A stretch of 64,000 nucleotides of DNA from Pseudomonas tolaasii NCPPB 2192 (lineage in GTDB: Bacteria; Pseudomonadota; Gammaproteobacteria; Pseudomonadales; Pseudomonadaceae): the NCBI RefSeq assembly GCF_002813445.1, contig NZ_PHHD01000001.1:682001-746000 (forward strand). Reading direction: 5' to 3'. The notes below the pieces were generated by a model. That model saw nothing but the letters and a program-made list of their open reading frames with translations, was not told the DNA's origin and ran no database searches. Below, piece by piece: positions 42,776 through 50,457 of the stretch (positions within the stretch are counted from its first letter, which is position 1; each line of letters begins with the position of its first letter). The position numbers were made by a program, and so were the translations under genes.

Positions 42776-45700
42776 ATGGTCGCGAAGGTAGAACCCACCC
42801 CGAAGGATGCAGAGGGCACAGATAAAACCAAGGTCGCGGCCTGGGAAAAGTCCGTCAAAAACGCTTCCACCGCCCCCAAACCCAAGCCGGCGGATGAACT
42901 TGGCAAAGGCCAGAAACGCCCCGAAGGTGATACCCGCTCGGCAGAGCAAATCATCAAGGACACACCGCTGCTCAGCCAATTGGGCAACCAGAGCGGTGTG
43001 AAAGACAACCTTAAAAAACAAGTCGGCGATTTTGAAAAAGACGCGGACGCTGCCTATCGTGCGTCCAAAGTGCTGGAGCATGTCGAATACATCGACGAAA
43101 ACGGCAAGCTCACTGATGGCGAGAATGTCGGCAACAACAGCATCGACGGGTTCACCAAGGATGGCGAAGCCCGGCACGGCACCGAAGCCGGTCGCCTGCA
43201 GGACTTTGGCAAGTACGGATATTCGAGCCTGCGCGGCGAGGTGGTGAAGTCGGATTTGGGCGACAAGCAGAAGCGCCCCGACGGCGACACGCGCTCGGCC
43301 AAGGAAATCATCGACGCCACCCCGCTGCTGAAAAACCTCGGTAACCAGAGCAATGTGAAGGACAACCTGAAGAAACAGGTGGGTGATTTCGAGAACGATG
43401 CCGACGCCGCGTACCGCGCCACCCAGGTGCTGGAACATGTGGTCAGCCTCGACGAAAACGGCAAGTTGCTGACCGGGTACGACGCCCGCAACAAAGACAA
43501 CGACAGCATCGATGGTTTCACCAAAGACAAGGAAGCCCGCCACGGTACCGAGGCCGGGCGCCTGCAGGACTTCGGCAAATACGGTTACTCCAGCCTCAAG
43601 GGCGACCTGGTTCACGTCAAGGACAAAACCCACACCGACAAGGCCGCGCCGCCGGATGAACCACAGGACGTGCAGGCCCTGCGCGACAAATACAACATCC
43701 CGACCTTCGGCGCCGAAGGTTTGATGGACATGGAATTGCCCAACGACAAGACCGTCGGCGGCCAGACTGCCGAGAACTTTGTGCAGGGCATTCGCGATGA
43801 CATCAAGAGCGGCAAGTTGGCCGAAGACTCCGATGAAGCGAAGATCGTCAAGTTGATGGACGCCCAGGCGGCACTGGACAGCGGTTACGATCTTTACGGG
43901 TATGCCGAGAGCATTAACCTGGGCAGCGGCACTTACCGTGAAACCGATAAGAGCCCGACCAAGCTCAATGGCAAAGACGTTAAGGAGATGGTCGACGAAG
44001 ATAAACTTGCCAAAGAAATCTCCACGCTGATGGGCAAGGAAGGCATTAAGGATCGCTATGACGCGGAATTAAAGAAAAGTGTTGGTAGTTTGTCCGAAGA
44101 ACGTTTGAGCGAAGTACGCGAGCAAGTGTTCCCGGCGCTGTTCAAGGACGGCACCCGCGATGCCAACTTGAACTTCGAAGATTATGTGATCGCCATGAAC
44201 GATTCGGGCGACCCCAAAAAAGCCGAAATGGCCGAGCTCGACGTTGACCGCTACTTCGAGTCGCTGCGCATCCTTGAGCCGGACAGCTACACCGCGCGCC
44301 GCCAGACGTTCGACCAGAACATGATGACGCACCAGCTCAACACCTACATGGAAAACCCCGACAAGGTGTCGCCGGAAAATGCCGAAAGCGGGCTGAAAGC
44401 CACGTTTACGATGGTCAAGGGCGGCATCAACGCCACCTTGGGCGCCCTGGACAAGGGTGACAAAACGTACGACATGTACAAAAAGATGAAAGATGAAATC
44501 GACATCCTTGACGGCCATATCAAGGGGCTGACACCGGGGGAAAACAAACAGATCGCGGCGGCCATTCGTATTGCAGCGGCCAGCGGCGACCCGAAAGCCA
44601 TCGACAAGATCGTCGACACCCAACTCAAAGGCCTGGGCGCCAACCGCGAAGCGGCCGCCGGGTCCTTGAAGACGATGCTGCACACCGCCAGTTCCACCGG
44701 CGGCCTGAGCGCCATGGCCGGCACCATGAACCTGGTCAGCGGCGCCCTGCAGCTCGCCAATGGTGGCGCCAACATGACCGATGACCAGAAAATCGCCGCC
44801 GCGAAAGACCTGGTGTCCGGCCTGAGCTTTACCAACGACTTCCTCAAGTTCGGTTCGAACATTGTGGAAACCCTGGGCGGCACCAAAACCTATGACCCGG
44901 CCGTGGACAAAGACGGCAAAGGTCCGCCCAAAATCAAAGCCACCGAATGGCTCGGCCTGATCGACGAGAACTTGCCGGACATCTGGGGCAAGAAAACCGC
45001 TGAAAAGTCCGACGCGCTGGCCGCCTCCATCAGCACGCAAGTCAAGGAATCTTCCGAAACCCTCAAGAAACTCGACGTGGGTAACTTGTCGGCCGATGAG
45101 GTCAAGGAATACGACAACGCCGCCAAATCCCTCGGCGAGCAGATGGGCGCCAAGAACATCCCCGGCAAAGGCAGCCCGGCGTCCAAGTCCGAAATTGCAA
45201 TCGCCTCCGGTCGCTCGTTCCTGCGCTTTATGGGCGGCGCCGGCCTGGATTTGACCGGCGGCGTGATGGACATCGTGTCCGGCGCCCGCAAACTGAAAAA
45301 TGCCAAGACCGCACTGGAAAAAACCGACGCGGCCTTCACCCTGGGCGGGGGCGCCTCCGGCACCGGCATGGCGATTGCCAACACCATCGCGATGTTCGCC
45401 CCCAAAGGCGCGCACCTGGCCGGCAAACTGGCCGGTGATGTGGCCGCCACCGTGGTACGCGGGCTCGCCATCGGTGCCCGAATTGCGGGGCCGGTGTTCG
45501 CCGTGGCCGGTGTGATTTTCGGGGTTGCGGGTACGCTGATCGCCGAAGCGGTCGAGCACGCCAAAATGCAGAAACTCACCGACTCACAGGGCCAATTCTT
45601 CAAGGACCTCGCCGCCGCCGGCGTGACCAAGGACGACTGGGGCGACAAACTCGAATACGCGCGTTACGCCAGCTACATGTACGGCGGGCGCGACACGCCG

Positions 45701-45958
45701 GACGACAAGTCGATGTTCGAATACCAGTCGGAGGAATGGAAACACTTCAAGGAAAGCGAAGACAAAAAAGGCAGCTCACTGGCACGTCTGGCGCCTTACC
45801 TGCACAAGGACGGCGATCCCGACAGCAAGAACCTGTGGGAGAAATACCTGGCCGGTGGCACCAGCTCCAGCGGCCCCCATGGCAGCGAGCGGCATACCGA
45901 CGACTGGCGGCCCTGGGGCAGCACGGACATGGATTCGGGGAGCAAGAAAACGGCTTGA
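42776..45958 (+). CDS. HrpF/NopX/HrpK-like putative type III translocon protein
   Basis: A 1060-residue protein without an export signal peptide; the N-terminus is Lys/Pro-rich and polar. Residues about 46-157 and 164-279 are a tandem repeat, each with NLKKQVGDFExDADAAYR, a VLEHVxxxDENGK segment that looks EF-hand-like, and ARHGTEAGRLQDFGKYGYSS. The C-terminal half has hydrophobic helices, including LSAMAGTMNLVSGALQL, LDLTGGVMDIVSG and VARIAGPVFAVAGVIFGVAG. An N-terminal tandem repeat plus C-terminal hydrophobic segments is the layout of Xanthomonas HrpF and rhizobial NopX and of P. syringae HrpK, which are translocator components of type III secretion. No apparatus genes are in this window. 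The family call is from memory of layout and not from an alignment. Confidence 0.55.
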   Translation: MVAKVEPTPKDAEGTDKTKVAAWEKSVKNASTAPKPKPADELGKGQKRPEGDTRSAEQIIKDTPLLSQLGNQSGVKDNLKKQVGDFEKDADAAYRASKVLEHVEYIDENGKLTDGENVGNNSIDGFTKDGEARHGTEAGRLQDFGKYGYSSLRGEVVKSDLGDKQKRPDGDTRSAKEIIDATPLLKNLGNQSNVKDNLKKQVGDFENDADAAYRATQVLEHVVSLDENGKLLTGYDARNKDNDSIDGFTKDKEARHGTEAGRLQDFGKYGYSSLKGDLVHVKDKTHTDKAAPPDEPQDVQALRDKYNIPTFGAEGLMDMELPNDKTVGGQTAENFVQGIRDDIKSGKLAEDSDEAKIVKLMDAQAALDSGYDLYGYAESINLGSGTYRETDKSPTKLNGKDVKEMVDEDKLAKEISTLMGKEGIKDRYDAELKKSVGSLSEERLSEVREQVFPALFKDGTRDANLNFEDYVIAMNDSGDPKKAEMAELDVDRYFESLRILEPDSYTARRQTFDQNMMTHQLNTYMENPDKVSPENAESGLKATFTMVKGGINATLGALDKGDKTYDMYKKMKDEIDILDGHIKGLTPGENKQIAAAIRIAAASGDPKAIDKIVDTQLKGLGANREAAAGSLKTMLHTASSTGGLSAMAGTMNLVSGALQLANGGANMTDDQKIAAAKDLVSGLSFTNDFLKFGSNIVETLGGTKTYDPAVDKDGKGPPKIKATEWLGLIDENLPDIWGKKTAEKSDALAASISTQVKESSETLKKLDVGNLSADEVKEYDNAAKSLGEQMGAKNIPGKGSPASKSEIAIASGRSFLRFMGGAGLDLTGGVMDIVSGARKLKNAKTALEKTDAAFTLGGGASGTGMAIANTIAMFAPKGAHLAGKLAGDVAATVVRGLAIGARIAGPVFAVAGVIFGVAGTLIAEAVEHAKMQKLTDSQGQFFKDLAAAGVTKDDWGDKLEYARYASYMYGGRDTPDDKSMFEYQSEEWKHFKESEDKKGSSLARLAPYLHKDGDPDSKNLWEKYLAGGTSSSGPHGSERHTDDWRPWGSTDMDSGSKKTA

Positions 45959-45993
45959 TCCACATACCCTGAGTTGCATGTAAACACCGTACC

Positions 45994-46085
45994 TGTGGCG
46001 AGGGAGCTTGCTCCCGCCGGGCTGCGCAGCAGTCCCCTCTCCGGGGCCGCTTCGCGACCCAGCGGGAGCAAGCTCCCTCGCCACA
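45994..46085. repeat. REP-type inverted pair of a second family
   Basis: TGTGGCGAGGGAGCTTGCTC faces its complement GAGCAAGCTCCCTCGCCACA over a centre of about 50 bases (GCCGGGCTGCGCAGCAGTCC and on). It differs from the GTGGGAGCTGGC family elsewhere in the window. It closes the 3' side of the HrpF-like gene. Confidence 0.9.
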
Positions 46086-46373
46086 AGTATTGCTTTGACC
46101 TTAATCGCTAACCCGCCAACTCCCGCTCTATCTGTTCAATGTACCAACGCCGGGGTTCTGGGCCGGGCGTTTGTCCAGGAGCACCACATTGTGGCCCACG
46201 GCAATTGTGCAGCAGCTTGTTGCACAAATTCTGCGTCCGGCCACGCTCCGGCGAAAGACTGGATTTTTAAAATGTTCCAAACCGCCAATTACACAAAATA
46301 TATATATTAGACAAAAAATACACTCCCGGCTAATGTCGCCTTTCTGACCTCGCTCATCTCCAGGAAACGCGCC
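46086..46373. other. Gap before the aminotransferase gene
   Basis: The first half is GC-rich and holds a minus-strand open frame of about 45 codons (46105-46245) that ends WYIEQIERELAG then stop; it has no good start codon and a stop lies shortly upstream. The second half is AT-rich with TATATATATTAG near 46306. I see no gene and no certain promoter. Confidence 0.55.
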
Positions 46374-47501
46374 ATGGCCACCCTTCCCGATTTCAAGCTC
46401 GAAACCTACTTTTCCAAGTGGGAGTTTTCTGCGCGTTATCACATGACAGCGTCCGACGCCCAGAGCCTGACGATCAAGGAATTGCTGGCGATGGCGAGCG
46501 CGCAAGACCGCGAGGCATTCGAGAACCTGGCGCTCGGCTACACGCAAACCTGGGGCATGCCGGCATTGCTGGAGGTGATTGCGTCGACTTACGAACAGCT
46601 CAAGCCCAAGGATTTGCTGTGCTTTGCCGGAGCCGAAGAAGGCCTGTACGTGGCGATGCACGCGCTGCTCGACGCGGGCGACCATGCGATTGTGGTGACG
46701 CCCAATTACCAGTCGGCGGAAACCATTCCCCTGAGTATCTGCCAGGTGTCCGGCGTGGCGCTGGACCCGGCGCAGAATTGGACGCTGGACATTGACGCGG
46801 TCGCCGCCGCAATTCGGCCCAACACCAGGCTGATTTCCATCAACTTTCCCCACAACCCCACCGGCAAGATTCTGGAACGTGAGCGTTTCGACCAGTTGGT
46901 GGCGCTGTGTCGCCGGCACGGGATTTATCTGTTCAGCGATGAGGCGTATCGCCTGCTGGGGCTGGGCGAGCAGTTGCCGGCAGTGGCGGATGTGTATGAG
47001 CGCGGGGTGTCGCTGGCCGTCATGTCCAAGCCTTATGGCTTGCCCGGGCTGCGAATCGGCTGGATCGCTTGTCAGGACCGTGACCTGCTGCTGCGCATGG
47101 AGCGTATGAAACATTACCTGTCGATCTGCAATTCGGGGCCGAGCGAGGTGCTGTCGATCATTGCGCTCAAGGCGCGGGACACCATCCTCGCGCGCATTCA
47201 CCGATTGATGCGCCACAACCTGGGCTTGCTGGACGGGTTCTTCGCCGAGTTCGCCGAGAGGTTTGAGTGGTCCCACCCGGATGGCGGCTGCATTGCCTAC
47301 CCGCGCTACCTGGGCGCTGAAGGGGTCGAAGTGTTCTGCAATGATCTGGTGGAGCGCACTGGCGTGTTGTTGTTGCCGTCGAGCATTTATCACTCGGAAC
47401 TCGGGCCGGTCCCGCAAGACCGTTTCCGCATTGGCTACGGCCGCGCGCAGATGGAAGAAGGCCTGAGCGTGTTCGCCGACTACCTGCGGGAGCGCAGTTG
47501 A
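46374..47501 (+). CDS. PLP-dependent aminotransferase, class I/II
   Basis: A 375-residue fold-type I aminotransferase. It has ISINFPHNPTGKILERERF, FSDEAYRLLGL (the pyridine-ring Asp) and the PLP Lys in AVMSKPYGLPGLRIGWIACQ. A late conserved Arg is in DRFRIGYGR. It is at the head of a three-gene run with an ornithine cyclodeaminase-family gene (4-base overlap) and a YheO-type regulator. The substrate is not evident; an amino-acid transaminase role is inferred from fold and neighbours. Capreomycidine synthase-like proteins are one related branch. Confidence 0.85.
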   Translation: MATLPDFKLETYFSKWEFSARYHMTASDAQSLTIKELLAMASAQDREAFENLALGYTQTWGMPALLEVIASTYEQLKPKDLLCFAGAEEGLYVAMHALLDAGDHAIVVTPNYQSAETIPLSICQVSGVALDPAQNWTLDIDAVAAAIRPNTRLISINFPHNPTGKILERERFDQLVALCRRHGIYLFSDEAYRLLGLGEQLPAVADVYERGVSLAVMSKPYGLPGLRIGWIACQDRDLLLRMERMKHYLSICNSGPSEVLSIIALKARDTILARIHRLMRHNLGLLDGFFAEFAERFEWSHPDGGCIAYPRYLGAEGVEVFCNDLVERTGVLLLPSSIYHSELGPVPQDRFRIGYGRAQMEEGLSVFADYLRERS

Positions 47502-48469
47502 TGAGCCCGGCGCCTTTGGCGGTTTACGGGCTCAGCGAATTGCGCACCGCATTGCTGCGCAAAGACATGTTGCAGGCCGTGGAGCAGGCGCTGATCAGCC
47601 ACACCGACGGGCGCATCGTCGCACCGCCGCCGGGTGTTTTGCTGTTTGAAAACCCGCCGGGGGACTGTCATATCAAGGCCGGTTACGCGAAGGACGGCTC
47701 GGTGTTTGTGGTCAAGCTGGCCATGGGCTTTTACGACAACCCGTCACGCGGCCTGGACACCAATAACGGGCTGGTGCTGGTGTTTGATGCCCACACCGGC
47801 AAGACCCTGGCCGTACTCAACGACGAAGGCTGGCTGACCAGTTGGCGCACCGCCGCCGCCGGTGCCCTGGCAGCCCGGGCCGGCGCGCCTTCGCAGGTGA
47901 GCGCGTTGGGGATTATCGGCAGCGGGCACCAGGCCCAATTGCAGGCGCGCTGGACCTGCGAGTTGCTCGGGATCGAACGCGTGGTGATCTGGGGACGCAA
48001 TCCAGAGAAAGCTCAGCGACTGGCGAAAAGCCTGGCCCATCACGGCCTCAAGGCTCAGGCGGCCGACAGCGTTGCCGCGGTTTTCACACAGTGCAACCTG
48101 GTGATTACCTGCACGCCTTCATCCGAAGCGCTCGTACCGTCTGCCGTCGTTCGCGCGGGCACGCATATCGTCGCCCTCGGTGCCGACAGCCCTGGAAAAC
48201 AGGAACTCGACCCGGTGCTGCTGCAACGCGCGCGCGTACTGATGACCGACGACCGCGCCCAATGCGTGGACCATGGCGAAATGAGCCACGCAGTAAGCGC
48301 CGGTTTGATTACCGCCCACGCCGACGTTTCCCTCGGCGACGTGCTGGCAGGCAAAGCCTGCGGTCGCTTCAGTGATGAAGACCTGACCATCGCGGACCTG
48401 ACCGGCCTCGCCGCCCAGGATGTCGCACTGGCCACCCTCGCCGTGGAGCGGCTGCAGCCCGCAAACTGA
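47498..48469 (+). CDS. Ornithine cyclodeaminase / mu-crystallin family protein
   Basis: A 323-residue member of the OCD/mu-crystallin superfamily. The NAD(P)-binding Rossmann motif is ALGIIGSGHQAQLQARW, followed by VVIWGRNPEKAQRLAKSL, and the N-terminal region has GVLLFENPPGDCHIKAGY and LTSWRTAAAGALAARAGAP. Family members include ornithine cyclodeaminase, alanine dehydrogenase, ketimine reductases and the DauB arginine dehydrogenase of P. aeruginosa. Its start overlaps the aminotransferase end by 4 bases, so the two enzymes are probably made together. The substrate is unknown. Confidence 0.85.
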   Translation: MMSPAPLAVYGLSELRTALLRKDMLQAVEQALISHTDGRIVAPPPGVLLFENPPGDCHIKAGYAKDGSVFVVKLAMGFYDNPSRGLDTNNGLVLVFDAHTGKTLAVLNDEGWLTSWRTAAAGALAARAGAPSQVSALGIIGSGHQAQLQARWTCELLGIERVVIWGRNPEKAQRLAKSLAHHGLKAQAADSVAAVFTQCNLVITCTPSSEALVPSAVVRAGTHIVALGADSPGKQELDPVLLQRARVLMTDDRAQCVDHGEMSHAVSAGLITAHADVSLGDVLAGKACGRFSDEDLTIADLTGLAAQDVALATLAVERLQPAN

Positions 48470-48495
48470 CAAGTGTTTGGACGCTTGCGTACAAT
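48466..48495 (+). promoter_or_regulatory. Promoter upstream of the YheO-type regulator
   Basis: CTGACA (48466-48471), 18 bases, TACAAT (48490-48495) is one change per box away from the consensus -35/-10. It overlaps the stop of the cyclodeaminase-family gene and would start transcription near 48502. Confidence 0.5.
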
Positions 48496-48527
48496 CGCCC
48501 TTCCTATTTCCTGCGTCCGGTTACCCC

Positions 48528-49142
48528 ATGGTCGATATCGCATTCATCAAGGCCACCGCCGACGGCATCGCCGCCCTGCTCTATCCAGACCTTGAAGCGG
48601 TGGTGCACGACCTGCGCAGCGGGCGCATTGCCCATATCGCCAATGGCTTTTCCAGGCGCCGGGTCGGCGATGAGTCGCTGATCACCGACCTGCCGGAACT
48701 GGCCGCCGGGCCGGACGTAGTCGGGCCTTATGAAAAAACCGGCCCCAACAGCCGCAAACTTCGTTCGATCACCATGGTGGCGCGGGCCGCAAACGGAGAA
48801 CCGCACACACTGTTGTGCCTCAACTTCGACGTAACCGCACTGGCCCAGGTGCAGAAACTCATCAGCGGGTTTGCCGTGGGCCAGCCATCCCAGGCCCGCC
48901 CCGAGTCGCTATTCAGTGGTGACTGGCGGGAAAAGTTCAATGAGGTCGTTGAAGCCGTCGCGACTTCCAACAACTTGAAACCAAGCGATTTTGGCCGCGC
49001 AGAAATCATTCAGGTGCTGGTGCAGGCGCGGGAGCACGGCTTGCTGGATGTACGCAATTTTGTCGACTACGTTGGCGACTACTTCAAGATCTCCCGAGCC
49101 AGTGTCTACAACTACCTGCGGGCTGCGGCGGCGCAACAGTGA
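48528..49142 (+). CDS. YheO/DauR-type PAS-HTH transcription regulator
   Basis: A 204-residue protein. Residues about 1-120 are a PAS_6/YheO-like sensor domain (LYPDLEAVVHDLRSGRIAHI), and the C-terminus (about 140-202) is an HTH_22 domain (FGRAEIIQVLVQAREHGLLD; YFKISRASVYNYLRAAAAQQ). DauR of P. aeruginosa is of this type and controls the dauBAR D-arginine genes, where DauB is in the same family as the neighbouring enzyme. So regulation of the upstream aminotransferase/OCD pair by this protein is a reasonable guess. It has its own candidate promoter. Confidence 0.85.
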   Translation: MVDIAFIKATADGIAALLYPDLEAVVHDLRSGRIAHIANGFSRRRVGDESLITDLPELAAGPDVVGPYEKTGPNSRKLRSITMVARAANGEPHTLLCLNFDVTALAQVQKLISGFAVGQPSQARPESLFSGDWREKFNEVVEAVATSNNLKPSDFGRAEIIQVLVQAREHGLLDVRNFVDYVGDYFKISRASVYNYLRAAAAQQ

Positions 49143-49220
49143 GCCTATGGCTGCTCATTTGCCCCAATCCCCCATGTCTGCTAGTGTCGCGCCGGTTTAC
49201 CGTCTACCGGAATAGCCGCC

Positions 49221-49463
49221 ATGGCCCGCAAAAAAGTTGCACTCGATTTCGAACAATCCCTCGCCGACCTGCAAACCCTGGTCGAGCGTCTGGAGAACGG
49301 CGAGTTGTCGCTGGAAGACTCTTTGACGGCGTTTGAGCAAGGCATCGGCCTGACCCGCGACTGCCAGAGCGCGCTGGCGCAGGCAGAGCAAAAGGTGCAA
49401 GTGCTGCTGGAGCGTGACGGGGAGTTGGCCGAAGAACCTTTCGATGCGGAACAGCCGGAATGA
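49221..49463 (+). CDS. xseB: Exodeoxyribonuclease VII small subunit
   Basis: An 80-residue protein that binds XseA, which degrades single-stranded DNA. DFEQSLADLQTLVERLENGE and LSLEDSLTAFEQGIGLTRDC form the typical helical pair. It ends 4 bases inside ispA. The order xseB-ispA-dxs is conserved across gamma-proteobacteria. Confidence 0.95.
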   Translation: MARKKVALDFEQSLADLQTLVERLENGELSLEDSLTAFEQGIGLTRDCQSALAQAEQKVQVLLERDGELAEEPFDAEQPE

Positions 49464-50347
49464 TCGACGCGTATCAGGCCAGTAGCCAAGCCCGGGTCAA
49501 TGCGGCGCTGGAGCCCTTGTTTGTTGCGCCAAGCCCGGAAATGAACCGCCTTTATGAAGCCATGCGCTACAGCGTGATGAATGGCGGCAAACGGGTACGC
49601 CCGTTGCTGGCCTATGCCGCCTGTGAAGCCCTGGGCGCGCCGGCCGAAGAAGCCAACGGCGCGGCATGTGCGGTGGAGCTGATTCACGCCTATTCCCTGG
49701 TGCACGACGATTTGCCGGCCATGGACGACGACGACCTGCGTCGCGGCCAGCCCACCACCCATAAAGCCTTTGATGAAGCCTATGCGATCCTGGCCGGTGA
49801 CGGTCTGCAGAGCCTGGCGTTCAGCGCGTTGCTGGACCCGAACCTGAGCAGCGTCAACGCCGAAATCCGCCTGCGCATGGTGACCAAACTGGCCCACGCC
49901 GCCGGCCCGGCCGGTATGGTTGGCGGGCAGGCCATCGACATGGGTTCGGTCAGCCTCAAACTGGACCAGCACGCCCTGGAACACATGCATCGCCACAAGA
50001 CCGGTGCACTGATCGAAGCGGCCGTGGAATTGGGCGCTTTGGCCAGTGGCCGCGCCGGAGCCGAGCAATTGGCCGCCCTGCAGACGTACTCCCGGGCGAT
50101 CGGCCTGGCGTTCCAGGTGCAGGACGATATCCTCGACGTGGAAAGTGACACCGCCACCCTCGGCAAACGCCAGGGCGCCGATATCGCACGGGACAAGCCG
50201 ACTTATCCCGCATTGCTCGGGCTGCAAGCCGCCAAGGCGTACGCCCTGGAACTGCGCGACCAGGCACTGGCCGCCCTGCGACCTTTCGACGCGGCGGCCG
50301 AGCCGTTGCGTGACCTGGCGCGGTATATCGTCGAACGTCGCCACTGA
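49460..50347 (+). CDS. ispA: Farnesyl diphosphate synthase IspA
   Basis: A 295-residue trans-isoprenyl diphosphate synthase. The first Asp-rich motif is LVHDDLPAMDDDDLRRGQPT and the second is FQVQDDILDVESD. The chain-length region just before the first motif (ELIHAYSL) fits the C15 product. It joins dimethylallyl and isopentenyl diphosphate for quinone and undecaprenyl synthesis. It overlaps xseB by 4 bases. Confidence 0.96.
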   Translation: MIDAYQASSQARVNAALEPLFVAPSPEMNRLYEAMRYSVMNGGKRVRPLLAYAACEALGAPAEEANGAACAVELIHAYSLVHDDLPAMDDDDLRRGQPTTHKAFDEAYAILAGDGLQSLAFSALLDPNLSSVNAEIRLRMVTKLAHAAGPAGMVGGQAIDMGSVSLKLDQHALEHMHRHKTGALIEAAVELGALASGRAGAEQLAALQTYSRAIGLAFQVQDDILDVESDTATLGKRQGADIARDKPTYPALLGLQAAKAYALELRDQALAALRPFDAAAEPLRDLARYIVERRH

Positions 50348-50412
50348 TCACGGCGGCGATTACCGCCGCATATCAGCCAAGTTCGGCGCTCCGCGTGGGC
50401 AGTTTGCGATGC

Positions 50413-50441
50413 TTGAGGTAAACTGCCGCCTCTTCTATACC
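50413..50441 (+). promoter_or_regulatory. Candidate promoter of dxs
   Basis: TTGAGG (50413-50418), 17 bases, TATACC (50436-50441) lies 17-45 bases before the dxs ATG. The spacing is ideal, the hexamers are fair matches. Confidence 0.5.
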
Positions 50442-50457
50442 TATAACGATTCGCCTG

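Noticed and set aside
46105..46245. Short minus-strand frame ending WYIEQIERELAG
   Set aside because: There is no start codon with a ribosome site and a stop lies shortly upstream; at most a gene remnant.
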